From Prevotellaceae bacterium (lineage in GTDB: Bacteria; Bacteroidota; Bacteroidia; Bacteroidales; UBA932), in the NCBI GenBank assembly GCA_031288885.1, contig JAITQP010000053.1:1-8199 (forward strand): a stretch of 8,199 nucleotides of DNA. Reading direction: 5' to 3'. The notes beneath the pieces are model-generated. The model ran no database searches, had not been told where the DNA came from, and worked only from the letters and a program-made list of their open reading frames with translations. Below, piece after piece: positions 1 to 6,348 of the stretch. Position numbers and translations under genes: made by a program. Each line of letters starts with the position of its first letter. Positions within the stretch are counted from its first letter, which is position 1.

Positions 1-30
1 GTTGGGTAGCGTAAGCGTTTCAAATTCCAT
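1..30 (-). CDS. 5' end of a gene running off the window, possibly an M16 (insulinase-like) peptidase
   Basis: Only ten codons are visible, reading M-E-F-E-T-L-T-L-P-N from an ATG at 30-28. A well-formed Bacteroidota promoter lies just upstream (52-82), so this is very likely a true gene start. The short peptide resembles the N-terminus of M16-family zinc peptidases, where a strand ending T-L-P-N is normally followed by G and then L/I-R. That match rests on four or five residues, so the product name is a guess; the existence of a gene start is much firmer. The gene diverges from the ATPase at 558. Confidence 0.5.
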   Translation of the reverse strand, partial: MEFETLTLPN

Positions 31-51
31 TTTATATCAAAAAAAGTTGCG

Positions 52-82
52 CAAATTTAGCATAAAAACAATTTATCAGCAA
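52..82 (-). promoter_or_regulatory. Bacteroidota-type promoter for the gene leaving the left edge
   Basis: Read on the minus strand, TTG at 82-80 is followed by a 20-base gap and a perfect TAAATTTG at 59-52. This fits the Bacteroidota -33/-7 pattern (TTTG or TTG, then TAnnTTTG). Transcription would start around base 45, leaving a leader of about 15 bases before the ATG at 30. The leader is A/T-rich and lacks a Shine-Dalgarno sequence, as is usual in this phylum. Confidence 0.7.
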
Positions 83-182
83 CAGAAAGTTACGAAAGGC
101 GACGGCGACGGCAAAAAAATCGCAGCCATTTTGTGCAAATCTCATGGTCGATTAGGATATTAGCATTTTTCTACTGATATTA

Positions 183-225
183 TTGTCCTACGGACAACCG
201 GAGCGCAGCGGAGTTCAACGGAGCC
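183..225. repeat. GC-rich patch: TAC-loop hairpin plus three CGGAG words at 10-base spacing
   Basis: TTGTCC (183-188) and GGACAA (192-197) form a 6-bp perfect hairpin with the loop TAC. Directly after it, CGGAG occurs at 199-203, 209-213 and 219-223, exactly ten bases apart, roughly one DNA helical turn. The patch is flanked by sequence of far lower GC content. It looks like a short palindromic dispersed element or a protein-binding cluster, but one copy in one window cannot distinguish these. Confidence 0.45.
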
Positions 226-235
226 AATTTGTAAA

Positions 236-252
236 ACCATGTTACACATGGT
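236..252. repeat. 7-bp perfect inverted repeat with TAC loop
   Basis: ACCATGT (236-242) and ACATGGT (246-252) are perfect complements around the loop TAC. The loop is identical to that of the hairpin at 183-197, about 40 bases to the left. The stem is palindromic in character, so it would present the same site to a dimeric protein on either strand. No coding gene overlaps it. Confidence 0.45.
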
Positions 253-350
253 AATATACATACCGTATTTTATATTATACGATTTACACGTAAAAGTGTA
301 TATTGAAATGTACTTTTCTGATGTTATCAATTTAATTTATTGTGAATAAG

Positions 351-426
351 AAAATTACGTATAGTGTATTTTGTAATATACGTTTTTCATATAAAAACGT
401 ATATTTAAATATACACTTTTAATTTT
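351..426. repeat. long nested inverted repeat (three stem segments, about 26 pairs)
   Basis: The core is a perfect 13-bp stem: AATATACGTTTTT (375-387) pairs with 393-405 around the 5-base loop CATAT. Outside it, AGTGTAT (363-369) pairs with ATACACT (411-417), and AAAATT (351-356) pairs with AATTTT (421-426), with small internal loops between the segments. It lies between divergent genes, so it is not an obvious terminator for either neighbour. It could be a cruciform-prone site, the remnant of a miniature mobile element, or part of an untranslated RNA. AT-rich DNA yields chance pairings, but a 13-bp perfect core containing CG steps is more than expected by chance. Confidence 0.6.
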
Positions 427-502
427 ATGGCTATAATTCATTGTAAACAAATTGGTTGTGTGTATCGTATTTTGCATTATGCTTTTTTAAATGCTATTGA
501 AT

Positions 503-532
503 TTTGAGATATGCGTTTTATTGCTACCTTTG
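503..532 (+). promoter_or_regulatory. Bacteroidota-type promoter for the AAA ATPase
   Basis: TTTG at 503-506, an 18-base gap and a perfect TACCTTTG at 525-532 fit the phylum's -33/-7 pattern. Transcription should start near 539, about 20 bases before the ATG at 558. This decides the start of the ATPase: the in-frame TTG at 504 lies inside the promoter and cannot be in the message. Confidence 0.75.
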
Positions 533-557
533 CACGTTCAAATATACATACACCATT

Positions 558-1754
558 ATGGAATCACTACTAATTACCTACAGAGGCTACTTGGAGAATA
601 CTGACAATAACTTTGTTAGGTATCTAATGTCGCAAGTTCAGTGGGGGGAGAGGCTTTCCGGTATTGTTGGCGCGCGGGGTACGGGAAAAACAACCCTGAT
701 GCTACAGTATATCAAGCAAAACCTTGATCCGGCAAAGGCGTTTTACGTCAGCTTGGATAACCTTTACTTTGCCAATAACAGGCTGGTAGATTTGGCCTAC
801 AGGCTATGGCAGGAGGGCGTTACCCACCTGTTTATCGACGAGGTGCACAAGTATCCGTACAATACGTGGGCGCAGGAGCTCAAAAATATCTACGATTCGT
901 ACCCGACAATGCACACGGTTTTTTCCGGATCGTCCATCCTGAAAATCTACGAGGGCAACGCCGATTTGAGCCGTAGGGCGGTTGATTATGAGCTTTTTGG
1001 GCTGTCGTTTAGGGAGTTTCTGGCGTTTGAGGGCGTAAAAAACGTGTCCGTTGTGCCGCTGGCGGATTTGCTGAAGCGTCACGTGGAAATCGCGGCCGAT
1101 ATTACCAGCGGTATCAAAATTATACCGCTATTTAGGAAGTATTTGCAAAATGGCTACTTCCCGTACTACAAGGAGGGGCTGCTCAGCTACAGCCGGAAGC
1201 TGGTAAATACGGTCAACGCTGTGCTGGAAACCGATTTGCCGGCGGCGGTGAACATTGAGTTTGCTTCGGTGCAAAAGCTAAAGAGGCTGCTGGGCATCAT
1301 TGCCGGCTTGGTTCCGTTTGCGCCGAATATGTCTCAGCTGGGCGGCTACGTAAATATCTTGAGAAGCAACTTGCCGAAAAGCTTGCTGCTCTTGGAGCGG
1401 GCGAGAATGCTGGCGCTGCTGCGTGCGTACGGCAAAAATCTGAGCCCGCTGAGCAAGCCGGCTAAGATTTACTTGGATAATCCAAACCTTGCCTTTGCGC
1501 TGGGAAATGAAAATACGAATATCGGCAACCTGCGAGAAACGTTTTTCTACAACCAGCTCAGAACGGTGGCTACGGTGGCGGATGCGCAAAAGGGCGATTT
1601 TACGGTCAACGGGCAGCTTATTTTTGAGGTTGGCGGAAAAAATAAGTCGTTTGCGCAGATAGCCAATATTCCCAACTCGTACCTCGCTATCGACGAAGTG
1701 GAGATAGGGATAGGTAACCGTATCCCGTTGTGGATGTTTGGGTTGCTATATTAA
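558..1754 (+). CDS. AAA-family ATPase with DUF4143-type C-terminal domain
   Basis: The 398-residue protein belongs to the AAA_14/DUF4143 group, widespread bacterial ATPases of unsettled function that are often present in many copies per genome. The Walker A motif is G-A-R-G-T-G-K-T-T (residues 38-46). Walker B is L-F-I-D-E-V-H-K-Y (91-99), with D94 and E95 as likely Mg-binding and catalytic acids. A sensor-like F-S-G-S-S lies at 122-126, and the family's conserved L-S-R-R ... G-L-S-F-R-E-F-L segment spans 137-154. The C-terminal domain has E327, D347 and an F-E-V-G-G-K stretch (356-361). Those positions recall the PD-(D/E)xK nuclease-like fold attributed to DUF4143, although the final motif is not the textbook E-x-K. 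The protein ends in P-L-W-M-F-G-L-L-Y, a normal family ending, so it is complete. No signal peptide or membrane segment is seen. It has its own promoter. GC content by eye is somewhat lower than in nrdJ or porV, which would fit horizontal gain. Cellular role unknown. Confidence 0.85.
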   Translation: MESLLITYRGYLENTDNNFVRYLMSQVQWGERLSGIVGARGTGKTTLMLQYIKQNLDPAKAFYVSLDNLYFANNRLVDLAYRLWQEGVTHLFIDEVHKYPYNTWAQELKNIYDSYPTMHTVFSGSSILKIYEGNADLSRRAVDYELFGLSFREFLAFEGVKNVSVVPLADLLKRHVEIAADITSGIKIIPLFRKYLQNGYFPYYKEGLLSYSRKLVNTVNAVLETDLPAAVNIEFASVQKLKRLLGIIAGLVPFAPNMSQLGGYVNILRSNLPKSLLLLERARMLALLRAYGKNLSPLSKPAKIYLDNPNLAFALGNENTNIGNLRETFFYNQLRTVATVADAQKGDFTVNGQLIFEVGGKNKSFAQIANIPNSYLAIDEVEIGIGNRIPLWMFGLLY

Positions 1755-1772
1755 GGAAGATGAGAAAGACGC

Positions 1773-1780
1773 TACTTTTG
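1773..1780 (+). promoter_or_regulatory. possible -7 box upstream of the SpmA-SpmB gene
   Basis: TACTTTTG matches the TAnnTTTG consensus exactly and lies 69 bases before the ATG at 1849. No TTG or TTTG is found at the proper distance upstream; the nearest TTG (1743-1745) is 27 bases away, which is too far. It may be a weak promoter in the gap after the ATPase, or chance. Confidence 0.3.
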
Positions 1781-1848
1781 CCGAATTTCTCACCTTCTTT
1801 TTTTACGTTATACGGTTTTCGTTACTCAACCAGCAAATTTTTAATAGC

Positions 1849-3078
1849 ATGGTACTCAACTATATCTGGATATGTTTTTTCATTACCGCCTTTGCAACGG
1901 CGCTGGTAAGGGCGTTTGTCTTTGGCGATACCGAAATTTTTTCGGTCGTTATGGGGTCAACGTTCGACTCTGCCAAAACCGCCTTTGAGATTTCGCTCGG
2001 GCTCACGGGCGTGCTGTCGCTGTGGCTGGGCTTTATGAAGATTGGCGAGCGGGGTGGGGTGGTGGTTTTTCTTTCGCGGGTAGCGGCGCCGGTTTTTCGC
2101 AAGCTGTTTCCCGATTTGCCTAAAAATCATCCGGCGGGCGGCTCCATCTTCATGAACCTTTCGGCCAACATGCTGGGGCTGGATAACGCCGCAACGCCGC
2201 TCGGGCTAAAGGCTATGCAGCAAATGCAGGAGCTCAACCCGCAGAAGAGCGTTGCCAGCAACCCCATGATCATGTTCCTTGCGCTCAACACCTCCGGCAT
2301 GACGCTCATCCCCGTCAGCGTGATGGTGTACCGTGCGCAGCTGGGCGCCGCCAACCCGTCCGATGTGTTTTTGCCCATACTGATTGCCACGTACTTTTCT
2401 ACGCTGGCGGCCATTGTTGCGGTGTGCCTCTACCAAAAAATCAGCCTGCTCAGCCGCACCATGCTGCTGACGTTTGGGGGGCTTACGGCGGCCATTGTGC
2501 TGCTCACCCTTTTCTTTTCGCTGCTGCCCAAGGACAAGGCCGGACTTTACTCCGCCTTTGGCGCAAACCTGCTGCTGCTCTCCATTATTGTGGGGTTTAT
2601 TGTGGCGGGGGTGCGCAAAAAAATTAACGTGTATGAGGCGTTTATTGACGGCGCAAAGGATGGGTTTAAAACCGCCGTTACCATTATTCCGTACTTGGTG
2701 GCGATGCTGGTGGCGGTGGGCATGTTCCGCGCGTCGGGCGTGATGGACGTTCTGGTGGACAGCGTTGCGGCGTTTTTTAGGTGGATAGGCGTTAACGCGG
2801 ACTTTGTGGGCGCGCTGCCCACGGCGCTCATGAAACCCCTGAGCGGAAGCGGCGCGCGCGGCATGATGATAGACGCCATGAAAACCTACGGCGCGGACTC
2901 CTTTGTGGGTCGCCTCTCGTCAACCATACAGGGCGCAACCGATACCACGTTTTACATTCTTGCCGTTTACTTTGGCAGCGTGGGCATTAAGCGCACGCGC
3001 TACGCCGTAACCTGCGGGCTGATTGCCGACCTCACGGGCATTGTGGCGGCTATTCTGGTGGCCTACATTTTCTTTTAG
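1849..3078 (+). CDS. SpmA-SpmB fusion (spore maturation / nucleoside-recognition domain) membrane protein
   Basis: The 409-residue integral membrane protein carries two gate-type (nucleoside recognition) domains, matching SpmA and SpmB of spore formers fused into one chain. The SpmA half has G-L-D-N-A-A-T-P-L-G-L (110-120) and N-T-S-G-M-T-L-I-P-V (147-156). The SpmB half has M-K-P-L-S-G-S-G (328-335), Y-G-A-D-S-F-V-G-R (347-355) and Q-G-A-T-D-T-T-F-Y (361-369). Several hydrophobic segments are evident, for example near 1-20, 43-63, 172-196, 205-226, 240-256, 275-292 and 388-408. In Bacillus, SpmA and SpmB are needed for spore core dehydration. In non-sporulating Bacteroidota the fused form presumably moves or gates a small solute in the inner membrane, but the substrate is unknown. 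I chose the ATG at 1849 because the conserved protein begins M-V-L-N-Y-I-W-I there. An in-frame ATG at 1738 would add 37 unconserved residues and overlap the ATPase. The gene starts 94 bases after the ATPase. Confidence 0.88.
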   Translation: MVLNYIWICFFITAFATALVRAFVFGDTEIFSVVMGSTFDSAKTAFEISLGLTGVLSLWLGFMKIGERGGVVVFLSRVAAPVFRKLFPDLPKNHPAGGSIFMNLSANMLGLDNAATPLGLKAMQQMQELNPQKSVASNPMIMFLALNTSGMTLIPVSVMVYRAQLGAANPSDVFLPILIATYFSTLAAIVAVCLYQKISLLSRTMLLTFGGLTAAIVLLTLFFSLLPKDKAGLYSAFGANLLLLSIIVGFIVAGVRKKINVYEAFIDGAKDGFKTAVTIIPYLVAMLVAVGMFRASGVMDVLVDSVAAFFRWIGVNADFVGALPTALMKPLSGSGARGMMIDAMKTYGADSFVGRLSSTIQGATDTTFYILAVYFGSVGIKRTRYAVTCGLIADLTGIVAAILVAYIFF

Positions 3079-3551
3079 CGCGCTTTCTTTTCGCTCAAAA
3101 AATCGATGTCTATCAGCGTGTCTTTTTTCCACGTCAGCTTTTTGCCAAAGCCAAAGCGGTTGTCGGTGAGCTTTGCCCACGTGGGCTCTAACACCCAAAG
3201 GTTGGTGCTGAGCAGCGCGGCGTAAGGGAAGCGGCGCAGGTAGGCGCGCCGCGCGGCTTTTGCCAGCCTGTCGTCCTGCGGCTGGTACACCAGCCCTTGC
3301 AGCTGCAAGCCCTGAATTTTGCCTACCGCTTCGGTTTCGAGGACAATGTTGGCGCTCACGTAGATGTTGTGCGAGAAGTCGCGCACGTGCTTGGTGCTGC
3401 TCTCCGACGAAAACACAAAGCAACCCTCTTGCTCCATGTACGCGTAAAATAGCGAGCAGCAGTAGGGCTCGTCGTTGAAGCATGTAGCTAAGGTCATCAC
3501 GTGATGCGCCTTGACAAAGTCGATAAAAGTAGGCGGCATGTTGCTGTTCAT
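3075..3551 (-). CDS. YhbP-like (UPF0306) protein with pyridoxamine-phosphate-oxidase / flavin split-barrel fold
   Basis: The protein is 158 residues from the chosen start. Family landmarks are K-A-H-H-V-M-T-L-A-T (14-23), S-L-F-Y-A-Y (33-38), K-H-V-R-D-F (54-59), G-L-Q-L-Q-G (81-86), Y-L-R-R-F-P-Y-A (104-111) and, most diagnostic, L-T-D-N-R-F-G-F-G-K-K-L-T-W (128-141). The last two match E. coli YhbP closely. The fold suggests a small FMN- or cofactor-binding cytoplasmic protein, but its reaction is not known. An ATG at 3578 would add nine residues and overlap nrdJ by ten bases. I preferred the ATG at 3551, 17 bases after the nrdJ stop, because the family region begins soon after it; another ATG at 3539 is also possible. 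The gene is probably translated from the nrdJ message. Its stop codon overlaps that of the converging SpmA-SpmB gene. Confidence 0.8.
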   Translation of the reverse strand: MNSNMPPTFIDFVKAHHVMTLATCFNDEPYCCSLFYAYMEQEGCFVFSSESSTKHVRDFSHNIYVSANIVLETEAVGKIQGLQLQGLVYQPQDDRLAKAARRAYLRRFPYAALLSTNLWVLEPTWAKLTDNRFGFGKKLTWKKDTLIDIDFLSEKKAR

Positions 3552-3568
3552 GTCAGTGGCGGGTGGGT

Positions 3569-6190
3569 TTACCCGCATTTAGAGCTGCCGCAGTTGCGGC
3601 ACTTGAGGCATCCCTCCTCGTATATGATTTGGGTAGATCCGCATTCGGCGCACTTTTCCCCCTGCTTGGCTTCGGTGCCGTCGGGGATGTAGCGCTTCAG
3701 CGCGCGCTCAACGCCGTTTTTCCACGTGTTGATGGTTTCGCTGTTGAGGTGCAGGCCTTCAATGAGGTTGATAACGTCGATAATGGGCATACCGTTGCGC
3801 AGCACGCCGGAGATGAGCCGCGCGTAGTTCCAGAATTCCTTGTCGAACATGTACGAGATACCCTTCACCACCTGCATAATTCCGCGCTTGTCGGTGTACT
3901 CAAGGTTGTAGATTTTGCCCAGCTCGGGGTCGGCTACCTTTACAATTCGCCCCTTATCTACCGATTTGGGCAGCCAGAGCCCGTCTTCGGTAGCCACGCC
4001 GGTAAAGATTTCGTAGGGATTTCCGTTGTACAGGCCAACAAAGGCTATCCACTCTTCAGCGCCGTTTTTGAAGCGGATGATATCGGCGTCGAGCGATTCC
4101 GGACGTTTTTTGGGCATTTTTCCGCTGTCTTTTTTGCTGTCGGCAGCTATCAGTATGCCGTCGCGCGAACCGTCGCGATACACCGTAATACCCTTGCAGC
4201 CGCTCTCCCAAGCCGTTTGGTACACCGTGCCCACCATCTCCTCGCTAATGCTGTTGGGGAGGTTTACCGTAACGCTTATGGAGTGATCTACCCACTGCTG
4301 CATTTGCCCCTGCATTTTCACCTTTGCCACCCAGTCCACGTCGTTGGCGGTCGCCTTGTAGTAGGACGATTTTTCGATAACAGCCTGCATAAACTCCGGA
4401 CTTGCGCCGGCCACCTCACCGGAGCTGTAGCCGTTGGTTTCGAGCCACGTGATAAACTTGTGGTGACCCACCAAGTACTCTTCGTATGCGTCGCCCTTTT
4501 TGTCCACAAAGTCCACCTTCACGTTTCTGTCGTTGTGGTTTACCTTCCGGCGACGCTTGTAGAACAGGCTAAACACCGGCTCAATGCCTGACGAGGTTTG
4601 GGTCATAATGCTTGTGGTGCCGGTGGGCGCAATGGTGAGCATGGCAACGTTGCGCCGCCCGTGGTGCTTCATGTCCTCGTACAGCGCGGGGTCGGCTTCG
4701 CGGATGCGGTTAACCATCGGGTTGTTTTCTTCGCGCTTGGCGTCGTACATCGCAAATGCGCCGCGCTCCTTTGCCATTGCTACCGACGCGCGGTACGCCT
4801 CCACGGCGAGCGTTTTTTGCTTTTCTACGGCAAATTCAATCGCCTCGTCGCTGCCGTAGCGCAGCCCCATGGCGGCAAGCATGTCGCCCTCTGCGGTGAT
4901 GCCCAAGCCTGTGCGCCGCCCCATGATGGCCTTGTCGCGGATTTTCTTCCACAGGTTGCGCTCCACGTTTTTGATGTCGTCCTGCTCGGGGTCGGCTTCC
5001 ACCTTGGCGATGATGGCGTCTATCTTTTCGAGCTCAAGGTCTATCACGTCGTCCATGATGCGCATGGCCTTATGCACGTGCTCCTTGTAGAGCTTGGTGT
5101 TGAAGGTTGCCATGGGCGTAAACGGGTTTTCTACGTAGCTGTAGAGGTTGATGGCTACCAGCCGGCAGCTGTCGTACGGGCACAGCGGGATTTCGCCGCA
5201 GGGGTTGGTGGATACGGTGCGAAAGCCCTTGTCGGCGTAGCAATCCGCCACCGACTGCTCAATGATGGTATCCCAAAAAAGCACGCCCGGCTCGGCGCTC
5301 TTCCACGCGTTGTGGATAATTTTGCCCCACAGCTTCCGCGCGTCTATCTCCTGCCGGATTTTCGGCTCGCTTGCGTCAATCGGGTACTGCTGCACGTACG
5401 GTTTGCCGCTCTTTACGCACTCCATAAACTCGTGGTCTATTTTCACCGAAACGTTTGCGCCGGTTACCTTTCCGGTTTCCATCTTAGCGTCGATAAACTT
5501 TTCGGCGTCGGGGTGCTTAATGGAGACGCTCAGCATGAGCGCGCCGCGGCGGCCGTCCATCGCCACCTCGCGGGTGGAGTTGGAGTAGCGCTCCATGAAC
5601 GGCACAAGGCCGGTGGAGTTGAGGGCGCTGTTGAGCACGGGCGTTCCGCTGGGGCGAATGTGCGAGAGGTCGTGCCCCACGCCGCCGCGCCGCTTCATGA
5701 GCTGCACCTGCTCCTCGTCGATGCGAAAAATGCCGCCGTAGGAGTCGGCAGGGGGCGTGGAGCCAATCACAAAGCAGTTGGACAGCGAGGCTATCTGGTA
5801 GCCGTTGCCTATGCCGGTCATGGGGCCTCCTTGCGGTACGATATATTTGAATTTATCCAGCAGCTCAAAGATTTCGGCTGCGGTCATAGGGTTGGCGTAT
5901 TTTTTTTCGATGCGCTCCAGCTCGTGCGCCAAGCGGTGGTGCATATCGGCGGGCGTATGTTCATAGATGTTTCCGTAAGAGTCTTTCAGCGCGTACTTGT
6001 TTACCCAATTTTTGGCCGCCATTTCGTCTCCGCCAAAGTAGGCGGTAGCATCGGCGAGCGCCTCTTTGTAGGTATAAATTTTTTTCTTGGCTGGCTTAGA
6101 CATTTTCAGGTTCGGTTTTCCGGTAGCTTCAGGAGTTTTTTCAGTCGTTCCCATCTCCCCTTTTGTTTTGGCAAAAAATCCCACTTCCAT
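3569..6190 (-). CDS. nrdJ: adenosylcobalamin-dependent class II ribonucleoside reductase
   Basis: This enzyme converts ribonucleotides to deoxyribonucleotides using a cobalamin-generated thiyl radical, so it needs neither oxygen nor a small subunit. The 873-residue chain has the class II core. N-C-F-V-I-G contains C139. N-P-C-G-E-I-P-L contains N329, C331 (radical cysteine) and E333. C342 follows eleven residues after C331, the spacing seen in Thermotoga NrdJ, so C139/C342 should be the substrate-reducing pair. The phosphate-binding segment A-P-T-G-T-T-S-I-M-T lies at 521-530. Residues of about 705-835 look like the TSCPD-type accessory domain. The tail holds C847xxC850, C861xxC864, C867 and C872, fitting a zinc/redox tail ending C-G-S-S-K-C-G. 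The core starts by about residue 38, so no N-terminal ATP cone is apparent. The start is uncertain: ATGs at 6190, 6154 and 6103 are all in frame, and the first 36 or so residues are Lys/Thr-rich and probably poorly conserved. The yhbP-like gene follows closely downstream. I see no convincing promoter or cobalamin riboswitch upstream. Confidence 0.95.
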   Translation of the reverse strand: MEVGFFAKTKGEMGTTEKTPEATGKPNLKMSKPAKKKIYTYKEALADATAYFGGDEMAAKNWVNKYALKDSYGNIYEHTPADMHHRLAHELERIEKKYANPMTAAEIFELLDKFKYIVPQGGPMTGIGNGYQIASLSNCFVIGSTPPADSYGGIFRIDEEQVQLMKRRGGVGHDLSHIRPSGTPVLNSALNSTGLVPFMERYSNSTREVAMDGRRGALMLSVSIKHPDAEKFIDAKMETGKVTGANVSVKIDHEFMECVKSGKPYVQQYPIDASEPKIRQEIDARKLWGKIIHNAWKSAEPGVLFWDTIIEQSVADCYADKGFRTVSTNPCGEIPLCPYDSCRLVAINLYSYVENPFTPMATFNTKLYKEHVHKAMRIMDDVIDLELEKIDAIIAKVEADPEQDDIKNVERNLWKKIRDKAIMGRRTGLGITAEGDMLAAMGLRYGSDEAIEFAVEKQKTLAVEAYRASVAMAKERGAFAMYDAKREENNPMVNRIREADPALYEDMKHHGRRNVAMLTIAPTGTTSIMTQTSSGIEPVFSLFYKRRRKVNHNDRNVKVDFVDKKGDAYEEYLVGHHKFITWLETNGYSSGEVAGASPEFMQAVIEKSSYYKATANDVDWVAKVKMQGQMQQWVDHSISVTVNLPNSISEEMVGTVYQTAWESGCKGITVYRDGSRDGILIAADSKKDSGKMPKKRPESLDADIIRFKNGAEEWIAFVGLYNGNPYEIFTGVATEDGLWLPKSVDKGRIVKVADPELGKIYNLEYTDKRGIMQVVKGISYMFDKEFWNYARLISGVLRNGMPIIDVINLIEGLHLNSETINTWKNGVERALKRYIPDGTEAKQGEKCAECGSTQIIYEEGCLKCRNCGSSKCG

Positions 6191-6276
6191 AATTAAGATA
6201 CATTACATGTAAAAAGTAAGTAAAAAGATAATATTTTGTATAAATGCGTATGTGTGGCTTTAAAAAAATAGCGAGG

Positions 6277-6297
6277 AAAAAACGAAGTCCGTTTTTT
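6277..6297 (-). terminator. weak terminator-like hairpin between ispF and nrdJ
   Basis: AAAAAACG (6277-6284) and CGTTTTTT (6290-6297) pair perfectly around a 5-base loop, giving an 8-bp stem with only two G:C pairs. Reading leftward it lies about 170 bases after the ispF stop and before nrdJ, the right place to end the porV-ispF message. The stem is mostly A:T and the U-tract is part of it, so terminator strength is doubtful. Confidence 0.3.
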
Positions 6298-6308
6298 TTG
6301 CGAGTATG

Positions 6309-6348
6309 TTTTTTGAAGGCACGAATTCTTTTTTGAATGCACGAAATT
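6309..6348. repeat. two-copy 20-base tandem repeat upstream of nrdJ
   Basis: Units at 6309-6328 and 6329-6348 abut with no gap and agree at 17 of 20 positions. Each begins with six T, then GAA, one variable base, then GCACGAA. A related ACGAATTT occurs at 6370-6377. On the minus strand, the sense of nrdJ, the shared core reads TTCGTGC. The repeat lies about 120-160 bases upstream of the nrdJ start, in a spacer otherwise without clear features, and could be a pair of regulator-binding sites or a decayed dispersed repeat. Confidence 0.55.

Larger units (their letters stand above)
31..557. other. divergent intergenic spacer, repeat-rich and AT-rich
   Basis: This is the longest gene-free stretch in the window. 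It lies between the divergent starts at 30 (minus) and 558 (plus). In order it holds the minus-strand promoter, a short GGCGAC tandem run (98-112, two and a half copies), a GC-rich patch with a hairpin and three regularly spaced CGGAG words (183-225), a hairpin at 236-252, a very AT-rich block with nested inverted repeats (291-426), and the plus-strand promoter (503-532). No open frame here looks coding. The longest ATG frame noted is 26 codons at 427-507. The strong base-composition steps suggest that short elements have been inserted or retained between two otherwise ordinary promoters. Confidence 0.6.

Noticed and set aside
98..112. GGCGAC tandem run as a possible CRISPR or VNTR array
   Set aside because: Only two and a half copies of a 6-base unit are present, with no spacers or longer repeat structure.
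427..507. 26-codon plus-strand frame between the hairpin region and the ATPase promoter
   Set aside because: It is short, has no promoter at the right distance, runs into the -33 box of the ATPase promoter, and has no recognisable features.
504..557. Possible TTG start giving an 18-residue N-terminal extension of the ATPase
   Set aside because: The TTG lies in the promoter -33 region, upstream of the expected transcription start, and the family begins near the ATG at 558.
2920..3483. Minus-strand open frame of 187 codons across the SpmA-SpmB and yhbP-like genes
   Set aside because: It is in a different frame from the conserved yhbP-like protein, covers most of that gene, and is Arg/Ala-rich without motifs; it is a shadow frame.
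3559..3576. Hairpin GCGGGT/ACCCGC across the nrdJ stop codon as a terminator
   Set aside because: The stem is only 6 bp, no U-run follows it, and the yhbP-like gene begins immediately after, so termination here is unlikely.
4598..6196. Long plus-strand open frame (about 530 codons) opposite nrdJ, and another at 3563-4591
   Set aside because: Both are antisense to a clearly conserved reductase with intact catalytic motifs. The translated products are rich in His, Val, Ala and Gly with no recognisable domain, as expected from mirror reading of GC-biased codons.
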